Below, piece by piece: positions 34,437 through 44,380 of a stretch of 64,000 bases of DNA. The stretch is from positions 35,130,430 to 35,194,429 of the forward strand of contig OY783193.1 of assembly GCA_963678675.1 (NCBI GenBank), read 5' to 3'. Position 1 is the stretch's first letter. Each line of letters begins with the position of its first letter. Below the pieces are notes generated by a model. That model saw nothing but the letters and a program-made list of their open reading frames with translations, ran no database searches and was not told the DNA's origin. A program made the translations under genes and the position numbers. This DNA is from Xiphydria camelus (Eukaryota > Arthropoda > Insecta > Hymenoptera > Xiphydriidae).

Positions 34437-34466
34437 GTAGGTTAAGCTCAAGAGTGCAGGAACTAC
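34437..34466 (+). promoter_or_regulatory. Conserved 3' UTR motif (B)
   Basis: GTAGGTTAAGCTCAAGAGTG then CAGGAACTAC. Same motif as in A, in otherwise unalignable 3' UTRs. Confidence 0.5.
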
Positions 34467-34568
34467 AAGTACGAAAATATTCGAAGATGCAATTTATGCG
34501 TTTATTATATATACATGCATACTTGTACATATGTTGTCACTGTAAATAAATGTTTTTTTATAAAAAAA

Positions 34569-34659
34569 GGTTCTCGTCTGATCACCAAAGTTAAGCAGCA
34601 TTGGGCGCGGTTAGTACTTGGATGGGTGACCGCTTGGGAACACCGCGTGCTGTTGCCAT
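34569..34659 (+). pseudogene. 5S rRNA nt 30-120 after element B
   Basis: Starts GGTTCTCGTC directly after the A-tail and is intact to the terminator. It retains the complete internal control region but lacks nt 1-29. Confidence 0.93.
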
Positions 34660-34821
34660 CTTTTTTTTCTTCAGTATTGATAGGAAATAATATTTTGATT
34701 TTACGCGGAAATAACACCGAAACGATGCAGGCATCGTATTTTATTTGAAATTTTAAAATGTCCTACGTATTCTTTGTCCACAATTTTACATTTATATTCT
34801 CGCACGCTTCCTAAATTTACA

Positions 34822-34869
34822 GGCAACGGCCATACCATGCTGAACACACTGGTTCTCGTCCGATCACCA
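34822..34869 (+). pseudogene. 5S rRNA 5' half (nt 1-48), split by A2
   Basis: GGCAACGGCC..CGTCCGATCACCA, the C-variant at nt 40. The TATAT box is present upstream. Confidence 0.93.
34857..34869 (+). repeat. 5' target-site duplication of A2
   Basis: CGTCCGATCACCA. Identical, including the C variant, to 39425-39437. Confidence 0.93.
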
Positions 34870-35089
34870 CAGTTCTCGTCTGATCGACCACGTGTCCACA
34901 TCGCAAGATTTGAGAGAAAGCCCCAAACTATAATAGAACCTCTTAAGGTTAGTATAAACATTTGAAAAGAAGTGTGGATATCAAAATAAACTATTGGAAG
35001 CTTAAAAAAGCATAAAAACAATTATAACTAATGTAAACCAGCAAGTTCCGCCGTTGGCGGCGGAACATAACCTCAATAACGTAACCTCA

Positions 35090-36433
35090 ATGACAACTAC
35101 AAGTATTAATACTCCAAATAATACAGTCACTATTAATGATTTAATAATAAAATCAAATAAAAGAAGGAAAATGGATAAAAGTACAGATAACAGTAAAAGC
35201 AATACAAAAACTCTGAAAAGAAAGCAAAGGGAAAGTGGCGGAATCCAATGTCAGAACAGATTCGAAGCATTATCATCCGATGAGGACACTGATATGGAAG
35301 TAGGGGAAGAAAAAGAGGAAAAAGAAAGAGCGCAACAACCTAAACCACAAAGTCAAACACATGCTAAGAAAGCCTCAACTAAAAAGATACCGGCTATCGT
35401 CATACATGGACGAATAGAAACACACACAAAGTTCCTCGGTACACTAAAAAATGTACTCGAAAGCAAATTCCACTTGAAATACCACAAAGAAAAAACAGAA
35501 ATCTTCACAACAACAATGGAAGACTACAATAAAATCAAAACATTCTACACTACAAGAAAAGTTGAATTCCACACATATACTGGACCACAAGAACGCAGAA
35601 AAACCTTTGTAATTAGAGGGTTACATAGCGACACATCGAAGGAGGTTATAATTGAAGATCTACAAGAATATGGGTATGAAGCAACTAATGTTATTCAAAT
35701 GAGGAACACGAACGTCACTAAATTTATGGTATCAGTACCAGCAACGGTAACCCTAAATCAACTCAGACAGAAGGTACCGTACATAAGCTACACCAGAATA
35801 CAATGGGAAAATTATCACACAAAGAGAAGAATCACTCAGTGCCACAACTGTCAAGAATGGGGACATGCTACATCGAACTGCTATGCGGAGCCTGTGTGTC
35901 TCAAATGTGCTGAAAACCATCGAACACAAGACTGCACAAAATCCAAGGAATTACCAGCTAAATGTGCCAACTGTGATGGTGATCATCCAGCAAATGCTAC
36001 GATCTGCAAAGTCTACATACAAAGAGTAGCTTGGCTGGATAGCCGTTCGAAAACGCAACGCCAAATCTGGAAGCCGGAGACCAACGGAAGAACGGAGCCC
36101 AACATACATGACGAAAGACAATTTCCTGGGATTATTGAACGAAAGAAGACGTCAATGAATGCTTGGGGTGAGCAGAGCAGAACTCAACCAACCGATACAA
36201 GTAAAAGTTTCTCGCAGGTAAGAGAAAATACTAAAAAAGTACATTCCGGAGAAGTCAATGAATTAAATGACTTAGCAACTGAAATTAAGGAAATTAACAA
36301 ATTATGTAACGTCAAAGAATTATTAAACTCTGTTAGAGAATTAAGAAATCAACTAACTCAATGTAAGACTAAAGTAGAACAATTTCAAGTATTTGTGAAT
36401 TTCTGTGATAACCTTGAAAATGGCGAGTATTAA
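35090..36433 (+). CDS. A2 ORF1, gag-like protein
   Basis: 447 aa from the first ATG at 35090 (frame open from 35054). PRE_C2HC-like region followed by CHNCQEWGHATSNC, CLKCAENHRTQDC and CANCDGDHPANATIC knuckles. It keeps the Trp of TRIQWENY, conserved in B and C, that A1 has lost. The C-terminus has heptad-like leucines (LCNVKELLNSVRELRNQL) that could mediate self-association. The last 14 nt overlap the ORF2 start. Confidence 0.93.
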   Translation: MTTTSINTPNNTVTINDLIIKSNKRRKMDKSTDNSKSNTKTLKRKQRESGGIQCQNRFEALSSDEDTDMEVGEEKEEKERAQQPKPQSQTHAKKASTKKIPAIVIHGRIETHTKFLGTLKNVLESKFHLKYHKEKTEIFTTTMEDYNKIKTFYTTRKVEFHTYTGPQERRKTFVIRGLHSDTSKEVIIEDLQEYGYEATNVIQMRNTNVTKFMVSVPATVTLNQLRQKVPYISYTRIQWENYHTKRRITQCHNCQEWGHATSNCYAEPVCLKCAENHRTQDCTKSKELPAKCANCDGDHPANATICKVYIQRVAWLDSRSKTQRQIWKPETNGRTEPNIHDERQFPGIIERKKTSMNAWGEQSRTQPTDTSKSFSQVRENTKKVHSGEVNELNDLATEIKEINKLCNVKELLNSVRELRNQLTQCKTKVEQFQVFVNFCDNLENGEY

Positions 36434-39107
36434 AATTTGCAGCTGGAATGCAAATAGTATAAAAAGTAGGATAGTAGAAGTTAAAGAGTTCCTAAATCGC
36501 GTAGATATAGATATATTCATAATCGTAGATACAAGACTCAAAGAGGAAACCAAAGTTAAAATAAAAAATTTCACATGCATTAGAAAAGACATTAAAGATA
36601 CAGCTTCTGGTGGAATCTTAGTATGTATTAAGAATGGCATCCCTTATAAGGAAATTAGTATTAGTAACGAAGTATCAATAGAATGTATAGGTATAAAGTT
36701 GGCTAGCAACACAAACATAATAGCTGCTTATAATAAGCCTTCTAATCACTTTCAGACTAATGAATTAGATCTTATTACAAAAGTTGGTAGCAAGGTGATA
36801 TTGGTGGGAGATCTCAACTCGCGGCATATGTCATGGAATAATCATGAACTCAACAGTAATGGTAGAAAAATCCACAATTATATCCTAAACAATAACTGCA
36901 GTGTACTTTTCCCAAATGAACCAACACATTATCCAACGAACGGAAGCACACCAACGACAATAGACATAGCAATTATAAAAAATATCAGCGACATATCAGA
37001 GATGAGAGTACTGCATGAACTCAGCTCTGACCACATCCCAATAATGTTCACAATCGGCAGACAAGAGAAAAACTACCCAAGCAGGACAATCTACGACTAT
37101 CAAAAAGCAGATTGGAGGTTATTCAGAAATCAACTGAATAAGAACTTCACCATTAATGCAAAAATTAAAACGTCGGAGCAAATAGACATGGAAGTACAGA
37201 AATTAACCAGCAGCATACAAAACTCAATCACAGAAGCAATCCCAACAAAAACAATTAACCACAGTCAAGAGAAGCTACCAGAGGACATACTACGATTAAT
37301 CAAAGATAGAAATAAAATAAGAAAAATCTGGCAAAGGACAAGAATACAAAGTATAAAAAACATAATGTATCAAGAAACTGCTCAAATTAGAAAAGCTATT
37401 AGAGAATTTAGAAATGCTGAATGGGAAAAGAAACTGAAAAAATTAAAGCCGCAAGACCAATCACTCTGGAGAATGACAAAAATCTTCAAATCAGAGCACA
37501 ATCCAATACCTACTTTAATAACAAATAATGATGAAGCTCTAACGGACAGGGAAAAAACCGAAATGCTGGCCAATCAGTTTGAAAAAGTTCACAAAATAGA
37601 TACGCAAAACAACACTGAAGAGCAACAGAATATTATTGGATTCGTGAGGAATGTATTAGACAAAGAGGACGACAAAAATTGGTACAAATTTGCAACTACA
37701 CCCAAAGAAATACAGGAAATAATTAGGAAACTCCCATCCAAAAAAGCTGCAGGAGCAGATAACATACAGAACATAATACTGAAGTACCTACCGAAGAAAG
37801 TGATTGTACAAATTACATACATATTTAACAAAGCTATCATGCTGTCATACTTTCCAGCTAGCTGGAAAACTGGACTGATAATTCCAATACATAAATCAGG
37901 TAAAAAATCTACTGAAGCAAGCAGTTATCGGCCAATTAGTCTGTTGCCAACGATGAGTAAAGTATTGGAAAAGGTCATACATAAAAGACTCAATGACTTT
38001 GAAAAGAAAAATCAAATAATAATCAATGAGCAGTTTGGCTTCAGGGAAAAGCATAACACAGTGCAACAAGTAGTAAGGATCACAAACGATATCAGTCTCA
38101 ATTTCAATGAAGAAAAGGTAACAGTCATGTTGCTACTTGACATCGAAAAAGCCTTTGATAGAGTGTGGATAGATGGACTGCTCTACAAACTAATGAAGTA
38201 TAAATATCCGATAATTTTAATCAAACTAATAGCATCCTATCTAAATAACAGACACTTTAAAGTTTCACTCAATAACAGCAAATCAACCAAAAGGAAAATC
38301 AGAGCAGGTGTGCCTCAAGGATCAGTGCTTGGGCCCAAGCTATTTAACGTATATTTAAATGACATACCAAAGTTCACCAAAACAACTCTGGCGCTGTTCG
38401 CAGATGACACTGCAATCTACGCCCACTCATTTAATGCAATTATAGCAGCAAAGCAAATACAAATCCATCTCAGAATACTAGAAAATTTCTACACACATTG
38501 GAAGATTAAACTGAACGAAACGAAAACGGAAGTTATCGTTGTCACCAAGAAAAAAGAACGCAACAGTAAGATCATCCAACCTATTGCAGTTTATGGTCAC
38601 AAGACTTCAACAGTAAAGACAGTAAAATATCTTGGAGTACATATAGATGCAGGACTCACCTACGAACATCACATCAAGCAAACGATCAGAAAAGTTCATG
38701 CAGTACTGAGGAAACTATACCCCCTGATGGTATATGACTCACCCCTATCCATTCAAAACAAAAAATTAATCTATAAGATGATTATCAGACCCATAATGAC
38801 ATATGCCGCACCAGTCTGGTGTGGAGCAGCTCCATCCAATATCAAATTGCTCCAAATTATGCAAAACAAATGCCTAAGACTGATACTATCTGTCAATAGA
38901 TACACTAGAATAGTAGACTTACATGAACAATCAGAAATAGAATACATTGAGGATTATATTACCCAACTAGCCGAAAACTTTTACCAAAATCAGTTAAGTC
39001 ACAATCCTCTAATAGAGAATATGCTAAATATTAATTTCCATAACCTACCCTATCATTATAAACATAGATTGCCATATCAAAAATTACCTATCTTCTATAG
39101 AAGATGA
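36420..39107 (+). CDS. A2 ORF2, endonuclease-reverse transcriptase (intact)
   Basis: 895 aa from ATG 36420 (frame open from 36405). Endonuclease residues: Asn10 in SWNANS, Asp37 in VDTRL (Glu in most APE-type ENs), Asp131/Asn133 in GDLN, Asp182 in TTID, Asp204-His205 in SSDH. RT: SYRPISLLP about 502-510, Asp574 in LLLDIEKAFD, GVPQGSVLGP about 630-639, FADD 660-663, KYLGVHID. C-terminal TYAAPVWCG and NKCLRLI. It should nick the 5S bottom strand between nt 35 and 36 and prime reverse transcription there (inferred from junctions). Confidence 0.94.
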   Translation: MASIKICSWNANSIKSRIVEVKEFLNRVDIDIFIIVDTRLKEETKVKIKNFTCIRKDIKDTASGGILVCIKNGIPYKEISISNEVSIECIGIKLASNTNIIAAYNKPSNHFQTNELDLITKVGSKVILVGDLNSRHMSWNNHELNSNGRKIHNYILNNNCSVLFPNEPTHYPTNGSTPTTIDIAIIKNISDISEMRVLHELSSDHIPIMFTIGRQEKNYPSRTIYDYQKADWRLFRNQLNKNFTINAKIKTSEQIDMEVQKLTSSIQNSITEAIPTKTINHSQEKLPEDILRLIKDRNKIRKIWQRTRIQSIKNIMYQETAQIRKAIREFRNAEWEKKLKKLKPQDQSLWRMTKIFKSEHNPIPTLITNNDEALTDREKTEMLANQFEKVHKIDTQNNTEEQQNIIGFVRNVLDKEDDKNWYKFATTPKEIQEIIRKLPSKKAAGADNIQNIILKYLPKKVIVQITYIFNKAIMLSYFPASWKTGLIIPIHKSGKKSTEASSYRPISLLPTMSKVLEKVIHKRLNDFEKKNQIIINEQFGFREKHNTVQQVVRITNDISLNFNEEKVTVMLLLDIEKAFDRVWIDGLLYKLMKYKYPIILIKLIASYLNNRHFKVSLNNSKSTKRKIRAGVPQGSVLGPKLFNVYLNDIPKFTKTTLALFADDTAIYAHSFNAIIAAKQIQIHLRILENFYTHWKIKLNETKTEVIVVTKKKERNSKIIQPIAVYGHKTSTVKTVKYLGVHIDAGLTYEHHIKQTIRKVHAVLRKLYPLMVYDSPLSIQNKKLIYKMIIRPIMTYAAPVWCGAAPSNIKLLQIMQNKCLRLILSVNRYTRIVDLHEQSEIEYIEDYITQLAENFYQNQLSHNPLIENMLNINFHNLPYHYKHRLPYQKLPIFYRR

Positions 39108-39288
39108 AGAGTCTAACGCCTCAAAGTTCAAAAAACAAACAGATACAACTAACATTGTATAAGTCATTTTAATAAATGGGTTTTTTATCTCCCTTTTCCC
39201 ATAAACATATGTAAATTACCAATAGCATAATACCGCAGATGAGTTGAATATAACAGTGCCTAAATACTTAGCAATAATAAAGATAACA

Positions 39289-39318
39289 GTAGGTTAAGCG
39301 CACGAGTGCAGGAACTAC
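39289..39318 (+). promoter_or_regulatory. Conserved 3' UTR motif (A2)
   Basis: GTAGGTTAAGCGCACGAGTG then CAGGAACTAC; see A1 and B. Confidence 0.55.
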
Positions 39319-39424
39319 TTAAAATAAGCATGTATATTGATTATTATGTTTATATATATATTTTTATATATTGTAAATGTATATATGTTACGAAAATAAA
39401 AAGAACTTTAAAAACAAAAACAAA

Positions 39425-39437
39425 CGTCCGATCACCA
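39425..39437 (+). repeat. 3' target-site duplication of A2
   Basis: CGTCCGATCACCA, identical to the 5' copy. Confidence 0.93.
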
Positions 39438-39509
39438 AAGTTAAGCAGCATTGGGCGCGGTTAGTACTTGGATGGGTGACCGCTTGGGAACACCGCGTGT
39501 TGTTGCCAT
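39425..39509 (+). pseudogene. 5S rRNA nt 36-120 after A2
   Basis: Full-length remnant with a complete internal control region and T-run; one C->T near the end (GTGTTGTTGCC). Could still assemble the Pol III factors. Confidence 0.92.
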
Positions 39510-39674
39510 TTTTTTTTCTTCAGAATTGATGGGAAATAATATTTTGATTTTACGCGGAAATAACACCGAAATGATTCAGGCATCGTATTTTATTTGAAAT
39601 TTTAAAATATTCTACCTACGTATTCTTTATCCACAATTTTACATTTATATTCTCGCATGCTTGCTAAAATTACA

Positions 39675-39794
39675 GGCAACGGCCATACCATGCTGAACAC
39701 ACTGGTTCTCGTCTGATCACCAAAGTTAAGCAGCATTGGGCGCGGTTAGTACTTGGATGGGTGACCGCTTGGGAACACCGCGTGCTGTTGCCAT
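39675..39794 (+). rRNA. 5S ribosomal RNA, copy 6
   Basis: Complete 120 nt, identical to copies 1-4 as far as I can see. TATAT at -29 and a T-run after. The following spacer holds an R200 insertion. Confidence 0.96.
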
Positions 39795-39886
39795 CTTTTT
39801 TTTTCTTCAGAATTGATAGGAAATAATATTTTGATTTTACACGGAAATAACATCGAAACGATCCAGGCATCGTATTTTATTTGAAA

Positions 39887-40086
39887 CTAGACCATTTGCA
39901 CGCGCAAGCGCGCGCCTAAAGCGTATTTCATAACTACACTTACATTTACTTCAACACTAATTTTATTAAATTGAATATCACCGCTTTAACTATCGAATAC
40001 TATATCGATGTCGATTATCAGCCAATCAGTGGCGGTAGGTGACCACGACTTTCGATTATATCGCGTTGGATTTTATTAGATAGGAT
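39887..40086 (+). repeat. R200 repeat in 5S spacer
   Basis: Near-identical to the copies at 24346 and 29671. Confidence 0.75.
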
Positions 40087-40158
40087 TTTAAAATATCCTA
40101 CGCGTATTCTTTATCCACAATTTTACATTTATATTCTCGCACGCTTCCTAAATTTACA

Positions 40159-40278
40159 GGCAACGGCCATACCATGCTGAGCACACTGGTTCTTGTCCGA
40201 TCACCAAAGTTAAGCAGCATTGGGCGCGGTTAGTACTTGGATGGGTGACCGCTTGGGAACACCGCGTGCTGTTGCCAT
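40159..40278 (+). rRNA. 5S ribosomal RNA, copy 7 (variant)
   Basis: Complete 120 nt with changes at GAGCAC (A->G, nt 23) and CTTGTCCG (C->T at nt 36, exactly the insertion position). Function uncertain. Confidence 0.92.
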
Positions 40279-40445
40279 CTTTTTTTTTCTTCAGAATTGA
40301 TAGGAAATAATATTTTGATTTTACGCGGAAATAACACCGAAATGATTCAGGCATCGTATTTTATTTGAAATTTTAAAATATTCTACCTACGTATTCTTTA
40401 TCCATCATTTTACATTTACATTCTCGCATGCTTGCTGAAATTACA

Positions 40446-40489
40446 GGCAACGGCCATGCCATGCTGAATACACTGGTTCTCGTTTGATC
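40446..40489 (+). pseudogene. 5S rRNA nt 1-44, split by element A3
   Basis: GGCAACGGCCATGCC..CGTTTGATC, with several substitutions and a decayed TATA (TACAT). It ends where 5'-truncated A3 begins. Confidence 0.88.
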
Positions 40490-40499
40490 TATTCCAAAT

Positions 40500-41814
40500 A
40501 ATACGGTCACTATTAATGATTTAATAATAAAATCAAACAAGAGAAGGAAAATGGATAAAAGCACAGATAACAGTAAAAGCAATACAAAAACTCTGAAAAG
40601 AAAGCAAAGGGAAAGTGGCGGAATCCAATGTCAGAACAGATTCGAAGCATTATCATCCGATGAGGACACTGATATGGAAGTAGGTGAAGAAAAAGAGGAA
40701 AAAGAAAGAGCTCAACAATCTAAACCACAAAGTCAAACACATGCTAAGAAAGCCTGAACTAAAAAGATACCGGCCATCGTCATACATGGACGAATAGAAA
40801 CACACACAAAGTTCCTCGGTACACTGAAAAATGTACTCGAAAGCAAATTCCACTTGAAATATCACAAAGGAAAAACAGAAATCTTCACAACAACAATGGA
40901 AGATTACAACAAAATAAAAACATTCTATAGTACAAGAAAAGTTGAATTCCACACATATACTGGACCACAAGAACGCAGAAAAACCTTTGTAATTAGAGGA
41001 TTACATAGCGACACACGGAAGGAGGTTATAATTGAAGATCTACAAGAGTATGGGTATGAAGCAACTAATGTTATTCAAATGAGGAACACGAACGTCACTA
41101 AATTCATGGTATCAGTACCAGCGACGGTAACCCTAAATCAACTCAGACAGAAGGTAACTGTACATAAGCTACACCAGAATACAATGGGAAAATTATCACA
41201 CAAAGAGAAGAATCACTCAGTGCCACAACTGTCAAGAATGGGGACATGCTATATCGAACTGCTATGCGGAACCTGTGTGTCTCAAATGTGCTGAAAACCA
41301 TCGAACACAAGACTACACAAAATCCAAGGAATTACCAGCTAAATGGCCAAATGTGATGGTGCTCATTCAGCAAATGCTACGATTTGCAAAGTCTACATGG
41401 AAAGAGTAGCTTGGCTGGATAACCGTTCGAAAACGCAACGTCAAATCTGGAAGACGGAGATCAACAGAAGGACGGAGCCCAACATACATGATGAAAGAAG
41501 ATTTCCTGGGATTATCGAACGAAAAAAGACGCCAATGAATGCATAAGGGGAGCAGAGTAGAATTCATCCAGCCGATACAAGTAAAAGTTTCACACAGGTA
41601 AGAGAAAATATTAAAAAAACCACAATCCGGAGAAGTCAATGAATTAAATGACTTAGCAACTGGAATTAAGGAAATTAATAAATTGTGTAGCGTCAAAGAA
41701 TTATTAAACTCTGTGAGAGAATTAAGAAATCAACTAACTCAATGTAAGACTAAAGTAGAACGATTTCAAGTATTTGTGAATTTCTGTGATAGTCTCGAAA
41801 ATGACGAGTATTAA
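40500..41814 (+). pseudogene. A3 ORF1 remnant
   Basis: Homologous to A2 ORF1 from residue PNNTVTIND onward. Broken by a stop at 40755-40757 (S-to-stop-type change in KKA*), an inserted base near 41155 that shifts the frame over the zinc-knuckle region, further small indels near 41345 and 41615, and a stop at 41544. Confidence 0.88.
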
Positions 41815-43090
41815 AATTTGTAGCTGGAATGTAAATAGTATATATAAAAAGTAGGATAGTAGAAGTTAAAGAGTTCCTAAACCGCATAGATATAGATATA
41901 TTCATAATCGTTGATACAAGGCTCAAAGAGGAAACCAAAGTTAAAATTAAAAATTTCACATGCATTAAAAAATACATTAAAGATACAGCCACTGGTGGAA
42001 TCTTAGTATGTATTAAGAATGGCATTCCTTATAAGGAAATTAGTATTAGTAACGAAGTATCAATAGAATGTATAGGTATAAAGTTGGCTAGCAACACGAA
42101 CATAATAGCTGCATATAATAAACCTTCTAATAGTGATTAATGAATTAGATCTTATTATAAAAGTTGGTAGCAAGGTGATATTGGTGGGAGACCTCAATCC
42201 GCGGCATATGTCATGGAATAATCATGAACTCAACAGTAATGGTAGACAAATCCACAATTATATTCTAAACAATAACTGCAGTATACTTTTTCCAAATGAA
42301 CCGACACACTATCCAATGAACGGAAGCACACCAACGACAATAGACATAGCAATTATAAAAAATATCAGCGACATATCAGAGATGAGAGTACTGCATGAAC
42401 TCAGGTCTGACCACATCCCAATAATTTTCACAATCGGCAGACAAGAGAAAAACTACCCAAACAGGGCAACCTACAACTATCAAAAAGCAGATTGGAGGTT
42501 ATTTAGAAATCAACTAAATAAGAGCTTCACCATCAATGCAAAAATTAAAACGTCGGAGCAAATAGACAGGGAAGTACAGAAATTAACCAGCAGCATACAA
42601 AACTCAATCACAGAAGCAATCCCAACAAAAACAATAACCCTTGGTCAAAAGAAGCTACCAGAGGACATACTACGATCAATCAAAAATAGGAATAAAATAA
42701 GAAAAATCTGGCAAAGGACACGATTACAAAGTATAAAAAACATAATGTATCAAGAAACTGCTCAAATTAGAAAAGCTATTAGAGAATTTAGAAATGCTGA
42801 ATGGGAAAAGAAACTGAAAAAATTAAAGCCGCAAGACCAATCACTCTAGAGAATAACAAAAATCTTCAAATCAGAGCACAATCCAATACCTACTTTTTAA
42901 TAACCAATGATAATGAAGCTCTAACTGACAGGGAAAAAACTGAAATGCTGGCCAATCAGTTTGAAAAAGTTCACAAAATAGATACGCAAAACAACACTGA
43001 AGAGCAACAGAATATCATTGAATTCATGAGGAATGTATTAGACAAAGAAGACGATAAAAATTGGTACAAGTTTGCAACTACACCTCACTA
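41801..43090 (+). pseudogene. A3 ORF2 5' remnant
   Basis: Endonuclease and connector part of A ORF2. Recognisable: CSWNVNS, GDLNPRH, TTIDIAI and RSDHIP (the Ser before DH is changed to Arg). Contains a small insertion near 41840, a stop replacing Trp at 42847 (SL*RI) and other indels. It ends at TTTGCAACTACACC where family C starts. Confidence 0.88.
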
Positions 43091-43222
43091 ACCAAAACGG
43101 AACCCCGCCCGGGGACAATAAAGACTCTCTTTCCAAGATGCACTAAAACCGAGAAAAAGAAAACAAAATTCAGAAATGAATAATCACAAAACAAGATAAG
43201 TAAAACCACAGAAGGCACCTTA

Positions 43223-44349
43223 GTGTCAATTCAAAATCGATTCGATCCATTAAACGCTGTTATTGATGATGGAGAAATAGCTATGGAATATGACGGAAGT
43301 GACAACGAAGACCTTCTAAGAAACCCTAAAAATCCCGTTAGAATCAAAAAACCACCTCCACTAGTGATCCATGATGAAGTCCAATCACATGTCAAACCCA
43401 TCAAAGCTCTGAAAGAAATATTGAAAGAAAAATTCCATGTAAAATATCACAAAGAGTTCACAGAAGTTTTCACATCAAGCAAAAAAGAATATGACAAACT
43501 CATAAACAACTGGGAAAATAAAAAACTTCAGTTCCACACATACACAGACAAAAACATCAAGAAAAGAACATTTGTAATCAGAGGACTACACAAAGACACT
43601 GGAATTGAGAATATTAAACAGGACATCGAAACACAAGGGCACAAAGTGGATCAAGTGAACCTAATGAGAAATACCAGGGGCAACCAATGTTCATGGCAAC
43701 GGTGAGTAGCAATGTCAACCTAAAGCAGATCAAACAAAATGTACCATACATCAATCACACCAAGATCGAATGGGACAATTATATCAACAAAAGGAGAATC
43801 ACACAATGCCATCGATGTCAGGCATGGGGCCATGCCACAAGCAATTGTTATGCGAAACCGGCATGTTTAAAGTGTGCAGAGTAACATCTCACAAAGGAAT
43901 GCACAAAAGAAAAGTCCGTGGATGCGAAATGTGTCAATTGTAGCGGAAAACATCCAGCTAATGCCATTATTTGTCCAGCATACTTAGAGAGAGTAAAACG
44001 AATCGAGATGAGGAGCGACAAAAACCTAAAAAATTCCAAAGAAGTCATCAACACCTGGAGTCAAAAATCTGAACCCAAAACCAACCTCAAGTACCTCAGG
44101 CCTCAACACCCACAACCAAGGAAGAACAACACCTGGAAACGACTCAGCGGAGAACGCACAGAACCAAACCAGGGTATATACAAACCAAACTGTTATATTA
44201 ATCATAGTAGCAACGATAATAACCTTCTATCACTTACTAAAGAAATATCAAAACTCAACAACATGTTGAATATCAAGAAAACATTAGAAGCAGTTAAACA
44301 GTTAAACAAGCAATTAGAAATCTGTGGAACAGAGGGAGACAAATTTTAA
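43223..44349 (+). pseudogene. Family C ORF1 (gag-like), broken
   Basis: NRFDPLN start region, KPPPLVIHDE, TFVIRGLHKDT, then a frameshift near 43680, CHRCQAWGHATSNC, CLKCAE followed by a stop at about 43882-43884, then CVNCSGKHPANAIIC. The order matches A and B ORF1. The last knuckle has CSGKHP where A and B have CDGDHP/CGGDHP. Confidence 0.85.
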
Positions 44350-44380
44350 GTATTTTTACATTTCTGTGATAAATTAAATG

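Larger units (their letters stand above)
29877..34568 (+). mobile_element. 5S-associated Jockey-clade retrotransposon B
   Basis: About 4.7 kb, sense relative to 5S. The 5' end starts around CCCAGTTCGACCG (29877-29879) and follows spacer sequence (GATTTTAAA). The 3' end is an A7 tail joined directly to 5S nt 30 (GGTTCTCGTC). The expected upstream spacer and 5S nt 1-29 are missing, so the insertion, or a later recombination, deleted about 95 bp of target. Both ORFs are open and their domain order equals A, but the nucleotide sequence is clearly diverged: a separate family. It shares the 3' UTR GTAGGTTAAGC motif with A. Confidence 0.88.
34870..39424 (+). mobile_element. 5S-inserted Jockey-clade retrotransposon A2, both ORFs intact
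   Basis: 4555 bp, same 5' end as A1 (CAGTTCTCGTCTGATCGACC) and nearly the same sequence throughout. The 3' tail differs slightly (AAAAACAAAAACAAA). Flanked by a perfect 13-bp duplication carrying the private C variant of 5S, so it is an independent insertion, not a segmental copy of A1. With no break in ORF1 or ORF2 it is the best candidate for an active source element in this window. Confidence 0.94.
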
